Shown here piece by piece: positions 38,201 to 48,126 of a DNA stretch of 64,000 bases. The DNA comes from Xestospongia bergquistia. Its lineage: Eukaryota; Porifera; Demospongiae; Haplosclerida; Petrosiidae. The number at the start of each line of letters is the position of its first letter. The first letter of the stretch is position 1. The DNA is taken from assembly GCA_963965975.1 (NCBI GenBank), contig OZ014412.1:9088849-9152848 (forward strand), given 5' to 3'. The notes under the pieces were generated by a model that saw only the letters and a program-made list of their open reading frames with translations, was not told the DNA's origin and did not search any database. Position numbers and translations under genes: made by a program.

Positions 38201-38210
38201 ATATCAATAA
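32205..38210 (+). CDS. NLR-6: CARD-like - CARD-like - NACHT - LRR receptor
   Basis: Model exons: 32205-32232, 33261-33599, 34150-34239, 35050-35109, 35165-35542, 35590-35679, 35749-38210 (1148 aa), all phase 1. N-terminal CARD-like helical domain at about 38-118, linkers in two short exons, second CARD-like at about 202-296, Walker A GAPGIGKS at about 418, Walker B LIILEGYDELPD, FLHLTIQEFLAAYH, LRRs. From exon 4 on it is the close paralogue of NLR-1, but the N-terminal exons are unrelated to the HEPN of NLR-1. It lacks 11 residues just before NACHT (junction near 35922), including the (S/A)TxHGS segment kept in the other receptors. Introns contain MITE-like elements and a 164-bp palindrome. 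Confidence 0.88.
32677..33124. mobile_element. MITE-like element in NLR-6 intron 1
   Basis: Imperfect inverted termini: the left end contains GGTTGATTTAACCAAT and the right end, read on the other strand, GGTTGTTTTAACCAAC. They resemble the termini of the 34354-34589 element. A stretch like 32976-33124 also occurs at about 23241-23365 in an NLR-4 intron. No coding capacity. Exact ends are uncertain. Confidence 0.5.
34354..34589. mobile_element. MITE with ~57-bp terminal inverted repeats, NLR-6 intron 3
   Basis: Both ends read CACTGTAAAAATTGATT inward and continue with GGTTAATTTAACCA-like sequence for about 57 bp with few mismatches; total length is 236 bp. There is no coding capacity, so it is a non-autonomous element. 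Target-site duplication is not clear by eye. Confidence 0.75.
34774..35022. repeat. 164-bp spacer-free palindrome flanked by 15-bp direct repeats
   Basis: Bases 34847-35010 form an inverted repeat with 82-bp arms, no spacer (centre between 34928 and 34929, CAG|CTG), and one mismatch seen (C versus T in the GAGCTC(T)CGCTG part). The direct repeat TGTACAAATGTAATA occurs at 34774-34788 and 35008-35022, bracketing about 219 bp. It lies in NLR-6 intron 3, just upstream of exon 4. It looks like a fold-back insertion; base composition is more GC-rich than its surroundings. Confidence 0.9.
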
Positions 38211-38815
38211 CTTGCCAAAACATTCAGTCTTTTTTGTTATTAATTTACTTAATTTTTATCATAAATACTAAATTAAATATATACATATGTCATAATTGAT
38301 TTGTAATTTGAGTAACACAAGTACACTATATTGTTTATTAAAATTTATATTACTGCTGACTATTAAGCATTACTTTCTATATAGAATTGTATATTTTTTA
38401 TCTATAAATAGTTGTTACAAAAAGTAATAATTACACAAGAAAAATTGACTTATTAATTACTGAAGTTAATCCAGCAGCAAACTTATATTGTTGTAAAATC
38501 TAATCAGTTGATTTAATCTATATATGGTAAGACTGTATGATTGCTTGTTTATAATAAAACTATTTTAATACAAATAAGAAATGTCATTTATTTTGATAAT
38601 GAAAAATGGGATTGACTGAAATTTTAGAACTATGATTTTGTTCATTGTTATACAATAATTATAAGATACTGAGCCAAGGGTTTCTTCATGGAGCTCATAC
38701 CTCATGTACATATGTCCATCCATACACCTATAGCTGCATCATATAAAGTCATTTGTTGAATTACATAAACTGCCATTCCACAGTAATTAGTAACCAAGAC
38801 ATGCTGTCACATTAC
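38211..38815. other. Intergenic, 3' of NLR-6
   Basis: No coding potential. A segment near 38500-38580 resembles the MITE termini (GATTTAATCTATATATGGT), so remnants of that family may be present. Confidence 0.45.
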
Positions 38816-38975
38816 CTAGTATGACACACAAGTACAACCTCAACAAAATGTATCTAGATCAGAACCTATATTCACTGAAAATATTATCTCTTGTCTTGTA
38901 TGCAACTTTCATTTGTCTTCAAGGATTAACCACTTGTCTAATAATTGATGGCAAAAATACATACAGTATATTCCA

Positions 38976-39034
<59 letters not shown>

Positions 39035-39084
39035 TGGAGCTAAGGAACATATATAATTTTGATAGAAACAATGGATGTCAATAA
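38816..39084 (+). pseudogene. NLR C-terminal relic interrupted by a (TA)n run
   Basis: The first part (MTHKYNLNKMYLDQN) corresponds to the NLR segment MTHNLNEVFLDHN. The last part, after a TA microsatellite at about 38979-39032, corresponds to the C-terminal tail ending in FDRNNGCQ and a TAA. The LRR core between them is degraded. It is the remains of a further NLR 3' end beside NLR-6. Confidence 0.75.
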
Positions 39085-40281
39085 CTTGCCAAATTTCACA
39101 TTCATTACTATAATTATATTGTTTTGAACTTTAAGCTTAATTATTTGAATTTGAATTAATACATTAAGTATTACATTAAATTGTATGTTATTATTGCATG
39201 TAAATGTACTTGACCTATATTTATTTTTAACTTTTATATTATTCACTGAGTATTTGATTTCCAATTCTCATTGATATTGTCATTTACCACAACAGCATGT
39301 CAATGGTAGACAGAGGTAGCCACACCTACACTTTACATCTAGGATTTTATCTGTTGATTTTTAGTATTGGTTGTCCAGACAAACATAAAGTCTGAAATGC
39401 ACATTCTTATCTATTACCTCTCTGCCTAAGATTTTTCATCAATTTTTGGAAGGAAAGCTAAGTAGCAAATGATGGCTAATATCAGTCCAATACAGAGAAT
39501 GCAAACAAGATAGTAGGAATGGCAATTACATCATCCCTATACTATCTCAATCACTTCAACAAATCATTTCTCGAGAAGGGACATGTTGGTGTAGTATGGA
39601 TCTTCTATAATAAATTTTATAGTGATAAACCCTCACACAATTGAGTATCCATGAAATCTAAATGAGACATTAAAAAGAATCTTTATGTCTAACAATTAAC
39701 TACACAACTGTCAAGTGTAAATGAGTAAATTATTTAATCAAATAGTGTAGTGTTAGTACTTCTCAATGTCTCATACTACATGCAATGTTAATGATCATTA
39801 TTAAACAACCAAAGTGTATTATAAAGAGAAATAAAATCCAGCGAAGTATAATAAAGGAGTGTTATCAGAATTAATCATTTTATAGCAGGGACTATGCCTG
39901 CAGTGAACACATGTCTTGCATTATGTACAATAGTTATGTATCCATAGCAACATACCCACCAGGTAGACAATAATACCAACTTCTAATCATAGAATGATGT
40001 ATGGCAGAGTATGTGAAGAGATGTATCATGCAGCTGTAAAATGAGTGTAACAATAATGGATATATCAACTTCCAGTTCTGTTTATTTTGATAGTATTGTC
40101 AATGTGTTTTTTAATTGCACTCAATTAAATATAATTTAAGAATTAACAAAAGGTAAACATTTAAATTGCTGTTATTATTGTAAACAAAATACACACTACA
40201 TGTACATGACAACTTGTTACAAGATACAAAAGCAATAAAGTAAAGTTCACAAATTACAGTGACTGAATTAAATATATTTGA
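39085..40281. other. Intergenic, nothing coding
   Basis: AT-rich. From about 39800 on it is similar to 42730-43200, meaning the 3' flanks of the two membrane-protein genes belong to the same tandem duplication. Confidence 0.55.
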
Positions 40282-40674
40282 TTACACTTCATCTTCATCA
40301 TTGACATTACTGATACTAATCTCTTGTGTAGTACTTACTACTGAATGTAGTGGTATTGTATTAGTAGATCCAGGAATTGACAGAGTATCACTTTCTGACA
40401 GTTGACCAATGTCAAAGTCATTGATTTCAGCTGGTCTTGTATTATCATGTATAGTGTTTTCATATGGTACATATTGTATATGATATTTATTATAGTTATC
40501 TGGATGTTCAATACAATCAGGATCCCAGTTCATCTTTTTTTATTAGGTGTATTGCGTTTTCTGTTAGTTTTAAAATTTCGGCAGTATATCAAACTTTTTT
40601 TGTTTGTCGAGTATCCGAAGTATCCGAGAACTATTACTCCAAAAATTATTAGTAGAAATACAAAATTAATATAT
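40282..40674 (-). pseudogene. Severed C-terminal tail of the truncated membrane protein gene
   Basis: It corresponds to the last transmembrane segment and acidic cytoplasmic tail of the intact neighbour (43219-45282), but out of frame with the upstream coding part because of a one-base insertion near 40690. A second frame break lies near 40533, where about a dozen residues are also missing. The tail itself (40533-40282) is still open and ends, like the neighbour, in VNDEDEV. Confidence 0.75.
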
Positions 40675-42249
40675 TTAGCAACAAAAACTATCTCCTAAAG
40701 TGATAGTAACAATATTTAATGTTGCTAAGAAAAGCATAAACAACAAATCAAAGAAACTATGAACATTTTGTTTGTACGGACGGAATAACATAATTGTACC
40801 ACCAAATGCAACAAACAATCCAACTTGAGAATAAAGAATAATATATGAATCTTTTGGTATGAAGTATAAACATAAAATAATGATCCTTAATAAAAGATAA
40901 AATCCAGCAAAATAACGATAATCCCGAGTGTTCTTAGAACCATTTTTATAAGGTCCAGTGAATACATCCCCTAATGATATCAGTATTTCCTTCCTTAGGT
41001 GTAAATAACTCAGTGATTTGTGGAATAGTTTAAATGGATAAAGTTGTATGTAGAGCATTGGCAAGAATATAATAAACACTAACACGATGATAGCAAAGAT
41101 ACCAGCAAAACTATGAGGCCAACCAAAATAATTATAGAACAAAACATGTGGATATAGTAGTTGAAGAGAAGTAGTAGCAAACTGAGTGAAACATAACAGA
41201 TATATTGAGGCTATAGAATGAATCAAGGAAGGGTCAGTGTTAGTCATAGACCAGAAATGTGCTAGTAGCCAATGAAGAGGTCTAGTGATAGTGATTACGC
41301 ACCTAAATCCTTTATCATACATTGTAGTCCAGATATAGATCAAGAGTAGAAGGACTAGTGTATAGGTTGGTATGATATACCAGAATGATATAGTTTGTAA
41401 TAATGTCAAATTTGACATTATGCACAATGGCTTGTAAGTAAACATCAAGAAATTCAAGTTAAATATATTACCAGGTATAATATAAAAACTTGGTGAGCAT
41501 TTATTATTATATTGAAAACTAGTTTCAACCGCAAAATTAAGTCTTAGATTTGGATACACTATACTAATCATTTGACAGTAGAAGACAAAACCAATCATAA
41601 AACCATTGGTCAATTGTATGTTGAAGACTATTATTATCAACACAACTACTGTTAATGGTAAGAGCTGTATTATGGTGAACATCACCCAGCCTGATAATCG
41701 ATCATGTTTGCATTGATCACAACTATAGCTCATGAGATGGTTAATAGGATTTCCATAATCAATACATACTTTGCTTCTACTATCAGTGCACATTTGAGAA
41801 CTCAAAAATACTGATAAATTGGACTGAATTGTTTCTATTATTGGCCATTGTGTTTGAATTAAAAGTAAAACTTCACTGGAATCAGTTACATTAACTAGTG
41901 TAGTATTATAATAGAGAGTTATATAATGAGAATATGTATGATAATTATCATAGCAATAATATTGATCATACGTTATTGTTGTACATTGTTGGTACACATC
42001 ATTATCAAAAGATGCTGGACCAGAAATAATACAAGCTTGTAAATCATACTTCCAGATATAACTCACATTACAACAATCATAGACTGAAGCATTTAAATAA
42101 AATGGATCTCCAGAGTAAACAGTAATCCCATGGCTGGACGTTCTTGTTATTAAGTAAGGACATTTCAATGACTCATTACAATCAATACTATTACCAGCAG
42201 TAAATGTAAGTGAAGTAAAAAGTAAGACAAGAAAAGACCACAACATCAT
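40675..42249 (-). CDS. Multipass membrane protein, C-terminally truncated paralogue
   Basis: Single-exon frame of 524 aa. It has an N-terminal signal peptide (MMLWSFLVLLFTSLTF), a Cys- and Tyr-rich extracellular part to about 190, then about seven or eight hydrophobic helices. The conserved block near the C-terminus (FTGPYKNGS, DYRYFAGFYLLLR, FRPYKQN) resembles the C-terminal membrane domain of large uncharacterised proteins of sponges and cnidarians. Compared with its neighbour it stops early after a one-base insertion, losing the last helix and cytoplasmic tail. The role is unknown; a surface receptor or channel-like role is a guess. It may be a pseudogene. Confidence 0.7.
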   Translation of the reverse strand: MMLWSFLVLLFTSLTFTAGNSIDCNESLKCPYLITRTSSHGITVYSGDPFYLNASVYDCCNVSYIWKYDLQACIISGPASFDNDVYQQCTTITYDQYYCYDNYHTYSHYITLYYNTTLVNVTDSSEVLLLIQTQWPIIETIQSNLSVFLSSQMCTDSRSKVCIDYGNPINHLMSYSCDQCKHDRLSGWVMFTIIQLLPLTVVVLIIIVFNIQLTNGFMIGFVFYCQMISIVYPNLRLNFAVETSFQYNNKCSPSFYIIPGNIFNLNFLMFTYKPLCIMSNLTLLQTISFWYIIPTYTLVLLLLIYIWTTMYDKGFRCVITITRPLHWLLAHFWSMTNTDPSLIHSIASIYLLCFTQFATTSLQLLYPHVLFYNYFGWPHSFAGIFAIIVLVFIIFLPMLYIQLYPFKLFHKSLSYLHLRKEILISLGDVFTGPYKNGSKNTRDYRYFAGFYLLLRIIILCLYFIPKDSYIILYSQVGLFVAFGGTIMLFRPYKQNVHSFFDLLFMLFLATLNIVTITLGDSFCC

Positions 42250-43218
42250 GACTAATTGTCTTAAGGGCTATACAAAGACAGCAGGCAGAGTCCAGTGTAC
42301 AAACTATCTCATTGTAGGAGTTATTTTGTGGTAAATAAAATAAACATTAGATAAGATTACTATATAGAAATATATTATAATATATATCTATATACAAAAG
42401 AACTTCATAATTTATACTATACTACAGCTGTGTATAATACTATTCATGTGATGAACACATGTTCACTGGTCACAGTCCATTAAGTAGTATATCTAACCAC
42501 ATAGAGTATATCATTACAAGGACATATGGTATCACTATCCATCAAGTCATATACAATGTTAAAACAGATGGAATATATTAACTAATAATATGATCATAGG
42601 TGTCACACATGACTATAGAATACATTGAAAAGTATTAACAATTTAAATGGAATTGACACTTCATCTTCTTCAACAAATCATCATGGATTGATTAAATCAA
42701 CAAAAATACACTATAAAGAGAAATAAAATCTATCCAAGCATAATAAAGTAGTGTTATCAGATATCAGAATTAATTATTTTTAGCAAGATTTATGCATGCA
42801 GTGAACGCATGCCCTTGTATAATTGTTGTGTATCAATAGCAAAATCATGATAGTAACAAACATACCCAAAAGACAGACAATAATGATACCAACCTCTTAT
42901 GATAGAATGATGTATGGTGGAGTATGTGAAGAGATATAGCATGCAGCTGTAAAATGAATATAACAACAATAGATTTATCAACTTCCAGTTCTGTTTATTA
43001 TGATATTATTATCATTGTGTTTTTTTAATATAACTCAAAAATTCACTAATAGCTAGATATATAAGCAATCAATCTATCACTTAAATATAAATTAACAATT
43101 AAGAAAGCTAAACATTTAATCTACCTTTATTATTATAACCAAAATACATACTACATGTACATGACAAACTTGTTACAAGATACAAAACAATAAAGTAAAG
43201 TTCACAAATTGAACTTGA
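42250..43218. other. Spacer between tandem membrane-protein genes
   Basis: Its right part (42730-43200) repeats 39830-40260 and its left part repeats 45283-45600. The whole gene plus flanks was therefore duplicated as a unit of roughly 3 kb. No other gene is seen. Confidence 0.65.
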
Positions 43219-45282
43219 TTACACTTCATCTTCATCATTGACACTACTGATACTACACTCTTGTGTAGTATTTACTATTGAATGTAGTGGTATTGTATTA
43301 CTAGACCCAGGAATTGACAGAGTATTACTTTCTGACAGTTGTCCAGTGTCAAAGTCGTTGATTTCAGCAGGTCTTGTATTAGCATGTATAATGTCTTCTT
43401 CAAATTTACAAATAATTAAATCATATGGTACATATTGTACATGATATTCTTTGTAGTCATCTGGATGTTCCATACGATCAGCATCCCAGTTATTATCACC
43501 AACTAGTACAAAATCCATATTCTCATCTTCTTTTTTATTAGGTGTATTACGTTTTCCATTAGCTTTAAAATTTCCACAGGATATCCAAATTTTTTTGATA
43601 ATCAAGTATGGAAAGTATCCAAGAACTATCACTCCCAAAATTATTAGTAGAAATATGAAATTTATACCTTTAGCAATGCAACCATCCCTTAAAGCAATAG
43701 TAACAATATTTAATGTAACTAAGAAAAGCATAAATGATAAATCTAAGAAACTATGAACATTTTGTTTGTACGGACGGAATATTATGATTGTACCACCAAA
43801 TGCAACAAACAATGCCGCTTGAGAATAAAGAATAATGTATACATCTTTTGGTATGAAGTATAAACATAAAATAATGATCCTTAATAAAAGATAAAATCCA
43901 GCAAAGTAACGATAATCATGTGTGTTCTTAGAACCATCTTTATAGGGTCCAGTGAACACATTACCCAATGATATCAGTATTTCTTTCTTTAAGTGTAAAC
44001 AGCTCAGTAATTTGTGGAATTGTTTAAATGGATAAAATTGTATGTAGAGCATTGGCAAGAATATAATGAATACTAACAAAATGACAGCAAAGACACCAGC
44101 TAAAATATGAGGCCAACCAAAGTATTTATCATCATAGAACATAAGACGTGTATTGTTATTTTTATATATGTTATTGCAGTCATTACATTTTGTAGCATAT
44201 AATAGTTGAAGAGAAGTAGCAGCAAACTGAGTAAAACATAACAGATATATTGAAGCAATGGAATGAATTAAGGAAGGTTTGATGTTAATCTTACGCCAGA
44301 AACGTGCTAGTAGACGATGAAGAGGTCTAGTGATAGTGACTACACACCTAAATCCTTTATCATACATTGTAATCCAGATATAGATCAAGAGTACAAGGAC
44401 TAGTGGATAGGTTGATATGATATACCAGAGTGGTATAGCTTGTAATGGTGTCATATGTGGTGTAATACACAATAGCTCAGCAACAAAACTAATGAAATTT
44501 AAATTAAACAAATTGCTATAAAGATTTGGATAATATAGTGAGTAGTCCTTGTTATATTGATGAGTTTCAATTGCAACATTTAAACTTAGATTTGGATACA
44601 CTATACTAATCATTTGACAGTAGAAGACAAAACCAATCATAAAACCATTAGTCAATTGTATGTTGAACACTATTATTATCATCACAACTACTGTTAATGG
44701 TATGGGCTGTGTTAAGATAAACATCACCAAACTTTCTTTCGATGTTTGATTGTCACATTGAACATATAGGTGATTAACTGTAAAATTAGAACCATGTGCT
44801 TCATTCATTCTATCTGTACAGCAGATGTAACAGAAAGGTACATGTTGCTGTAGTATTACTGACATGTTGGACAGAAGTGTTTTAACTATTGGCCATTGTG
44901 TTTGAATCAAAAGTAAAACTTCACTAGAATCAGTTACATTAACTGGTGTAGTATTATAATAGAGAGTTATATAATGAGAATATGTAATGTGATATTGATC
45001 ATACATTATTGTTGTACATTGTTGGTACACATCAATATCAAAAGATGCTGGACCAGAAATAATACAAACTTGTAAATCATACTTCCAGATATAACTCACA
45101 TTACAACAATCATAGACTGAAGCATTTAAATAAAATGGATCTCCAGAGTAAACAGTAATCCCATGACTGGACGTTCTTGTTATTAAGTATGGGCATTCCA
45201 ATAGCTCATTACAATCACTACTATTACCAGCAGTAAATGTAAGTGAAGTAAAAAGTAAGACAAGAAAAGACCACAACATCAT
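43219..45282 (-). CDS. Multipass membrane protein with signal peptide, intact copy
   Basis: Single exon, 687 aa. Signal peptide about 1-20, ectodomain with several Cys and N-glycosylation sequons (for example NASV, NVSY), then about eight or nine hydrophobic helices beginning near residue 185. The conserved block FTGPYKDGSKN / DYRYFAGFYLLLRIII / FRPYKQNVHS is followed by a last helix (FIFLLIILGVIVLG) and a ~110-residue hydrophilic tail rich in Asp/Glu/Ser. The start at 45282 (MM) gives the best signal peptide. The family is widespread but uncharacterised in early-branching animals as far as I know. It is unrelated to the NLRs around it; a functional link is not shown. Confidence 0.8.
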   Translation of the reverse strand: MMLWSFLVLLFTSLTFTAGNSSDCNELLECPYLITRTSSHGITVYSGDPFYLNASVYDCCNVSYIWKYDLQVCIISGPASFDIDVYQQCTTIMYDQYHITYSHYITLYYNTTPVNVTDSSEVLLLIQTQWPIVKTLLSNMSVILQQHVPFCYICCTDRMNEAHGSNFTVNHLYVQCDNQTSKESLVMFILTQPIPLTVVVMIIIVFNIQLTNGFMIGFVFYCQMISIVYPNLSLNVAIETHQYNKDYSLYYPNLYSNLFNLNFISFVAELLCITPHMTPLQAIPLWYIISTYPLVLVLLIYIWITMYDKGFRCVVTITRPLHRLLARFWRKINIKPSLIHSIASIYLLCFTQFAATSLQLLYATKCNDCNNIYKNNNTRLMFYDDKYFGWPHILAGVFAVILLVFIIFLPMLYIQFYPFKQFHKLLSCLHLKKEILISLGNVFTGPYKDGSKNTHDYRYFAGFYLLLRIIILCLYFIPKDVYIILYSQAALFVAFGGTIIIFRPYKQNVHSFLDLSFMLFLVTLNIVTIALRDGCIAKGINFIFLLIILGVIVLGYFPYLIIKKIWISCGNFKANGKRNTPNKKEDENMDFVLVGDNNWDADRMEHPDDYKEYHVQYVPYDLIICKFEEDIIHANTRPAEINDFDTGQLSESNTLSIPGSSNTIPLHSIVNTTQECSISSVNDEDEV

Positions 45283-47339
45283 GACTAATTGTCTTTAAGG
45301 GCTATACAAAGACAGCAGGCAGAGTCCAGTGTACAAACTATCTCATTGTAGGAGGTTTTGTGGTAAACAAAATAAACATTAGATAAGATTACTATATAGA
45401 AATAAAATTATAATATATATCTATATACAAGAGAACTTCAAATTTATACTATACTACAGCTGTGTATAATACTATTCATGTGATGAACATGTGTTCACTG
45501 GTCACAGTCCATTAAGTAGTATATCTAACCACATAGAGTATATCATTACAATGACATATGGTATCACTATCCATCATGAAATAATTGTATATAGTAATCA
45601 ATAAATGCTAAAAGTCGGTCTTATACCAATATTTAAATTCTGCTAGCATCTTTTCTTTTCACTATCCTTCTGAAGTAAGACAATCAGACACTAGCATAGA
45701 ATTAAATTGCTGAGCTCGAGTCATAGACTGTTAAAACAATTTCATATATTAACCAATTTTATGATCACTTAGGTTTCTTACATGACTATACTCTAATAAA
45801 GCATTGTGTCAGTTAGAACACTGTAAAAATTAATATGCTATTTTAACAACTAATTTGTACTTTACATGGATGGATTACTATAGAATCTAGAACTTTTTTG
45901 AAGTATTCATTGTATAATTATTGTTTTGTAAAAGTACAACATACCAACAAATTATACAGTGACCAAAATTCCACATTCCATAGTAATGTATTCGTGTCAG
46001 GTATTGTTAAAATGACATATTAATTTTTATAGTGAACAATTGTTCTTTATTATAGTTTCATCAATACAAGTTTCATTCATGCATTTATTATTATGTAGCC
46101 ACTGATGATGGCAGTTGATCTAACTGTTGAAACGTTTGGCAAAGAAAATTGTTTTGTTTGGTGAAAGATCAAAAAATGGACATTACTATAATACAATGTG
46201 AAGTCCAATAATTTGTTACTACAAAGCTACAACTAGTGTAATTCACTATATATAAAGCCAACTAGAAGTCAAAAAAGTAGTTTATTGCCCAAATATTGAA
46301 GCCAAGGGCAAGACTGTTTTAACAAGACATCCAATCAGTAGTCATATCTTGTACATCATTACATGTGGACATGCTCTGTGAACTATATACCTATCTCCTA
46401 TCATTCTGAGTCAAAGAATGAGTAGTCATGATCATGACAATCATGACTACTAACATAGAACTAAATTGTCAAGTTGTTCAAAGTAAAATAGATTGGATTC
46501 ATTAACCAATTTTATGGTCACTTAGGTTTACAGGACTAAGTATTGTGTCAGTTCAACTAAACTCCAATATATTGTTAACACAAAAGCTAAGACTAGTATA
46601 ACTCACTATGAATAAAACTAACTAGAAGCCAAAAAGTAAAGTTTGTAGTTTATTGCCCAATTATTGAAGCCATTAGTAAGACTCTTTCAATAAGGCATCT
46701 GTAACTATCAGTATTTATGCACAAACAAGGTATTGTATATCATCGCATTCTCTGCGAACTGTATATTTATCTTGTATGATAATAACTTAATCAAAATTAA
46801 TAAACTTTTGGTTAAATTTTGTCTAAATGATTATGTAACACAGGATAAAATAATACACTAATTTTTTATAGAGTATAAACTAAAATCTTCTGATATGTAC
46901 AGTGGACAAGTCTTAAAGTTTTTAATTACAGCTGATTGTGTATTATTACAAGTAAATAAAACACTTTCTAAAAATGATATAGTGTAGTGATGGCTAATAT
47001 CATTGACATGCAAAAAATACAAACAAGATAGTAGGGATAGCAATGACATTATCTCTACATAATAATTAACACAAAAGGGCAAACAATTTAGGATATTCAC
47101 CAATTATATCTAAATCACTCAAAATAGTATTAGTGATATATTGTTGTATTCTATGGTTGTGCTAATATGTAGGGATAATGTGATTGCTATCACTACTATT
47201 TTGTTATCACTATTTGTATATAATCAATATTAACCATCCTTATATTTACATAATATTTTAGAAAACGTTTTTAGTTACTTGTTTGCTTATTTTTTTCAAA
47301 TACAAGTGTATTGATAGCCAATAGAGAAAGCTGCAGCAT
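45283..47339. other. Intergenic with tandem and short inverted repeats
   Basis: No coding potential. Two similar segments (about 46195-46370 and 46559-46710) lie in tandem. A short inverted repeat, AGTAGTCATGAT / ATCATGACTACT, lies at about 46421-46452. Segments near 45820 and 46010 resemble MITE termini. Confidence 0.5.
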
Positions 47340-48035
47340 ATTTATGGCATTGACTAGGTTATCATAATATTACTTGAAGATTTGTGAAGTCAGGATGCTC
47401 AGATTAAGAACATCAGTTGTGTCTGAAATATCTGCTGTATAAGAATTGAGTTCTCTCAATAATGACAGAGACTGTTCTTTAGGAGCCACAGCTTGCTTTT
47501 AGCTTCTATAATTAAAAAAAAACACTAAAAGATAATAAATCAACTTTCACTATGAATTATAATGGTTAGGAGTTTTATTGCTGTTTTATAATAGTAAAAA
47601 CAAAGCGTGGCAAATGACATATCATCACTAAATGTATATATTTACTAGTTCATTCTTCTTATTAGTAAAGTAATAATAAGAAAATTACTGGTGTCAAGCA
47701 CAGTTTGTTACATTTGAGAGCTGTGTCATGGTGTGCAAATTTGTGTTTTTTCTAAATAATTTTGATAATTAAAATATAACTAGCGCGTATACTAATAAAA
47801 CAGTACATAAGTCTAATTAATGTTGATATAACCAATATCAATACAAACTAGGGGTATAGGATTTTGGTTATTAAATATCCCATCGAAGAATAGAAAATAG
47901 AAATGGAATATTTTTGGAAAACTTTTAAAGTAGAATAAATTACGAAGTAGAATTGGATGCCCGCCTTCGACTTCCGTAGATATCTCGGTAGTTGCATATA
48001 TATATAGACTAGTATCTTTTATTGACGTGTTCACT
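47340..48035 (-). pseudogene. Decayed NLR-5-like gene, divergent partner of NLR-7
   Basis: On the minus strand, 47340-47525 matches the second CARD-like exon of NLR-5 (31150-31340) and 47550-47780 matches its following intron. A short piece at 47984-48035 matches the first CARD exon (around 31840-31890), interrupted by about 100 bp of foreign sequence (47880-47983). Frames are broken and no NACHT or LRR part remains. The arrangement copies NLR-5/NLR-6, so NLR-7 once had a head-to-head partner. Confidence 0.75.
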
Positions 48036-48061
48036 CACAATATACGCAAAGTAGACCGTCC

Positions 48062-48126
48062 CACTTTTCCCTAGCGGAACAGTTTCCGGAACCGTATACG
48101 GGGAAAGTAGGGTATTCCCCTGATCG
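48062..48126 (+). promoter_or_regulatory. NLR-7 promoter, duplicate of the NLR-5/NLR-6 promoter
   Basis: The stretch aligns with 32130-32204: the AGCGGAA motif, TTCCGGAA at 48084-48091, GGGAAAGTAG, ATTCCCC, then an ATG in the same short exon context (ATGGCTACC). Conservation of these motifs while the partner gene has rotted suggests they are used by the plus-strand gene. Confidence 0.55.

Noticed and set aside
38821..39084. An 87-codon small protein with an Ile/Tyr repeat
   Set aside because: The IYIYIY part is translated (TA)n and both ends are NLR relic sequence, so it is not a gene.
40402..40698. Plus-strand frames over the membrane-protein tail
   Set aside because: Antisense to the conserved acidic tail and last helix of the minus-strand gene; no independent support.
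46419..46457. Inverted repeat AGTAGTCATGAT / ATCATGACTACT as a regulatory operator
   Set aside because: Isolated in an intergenic repeat region, not near any start codon; could be chance or repeat debris.
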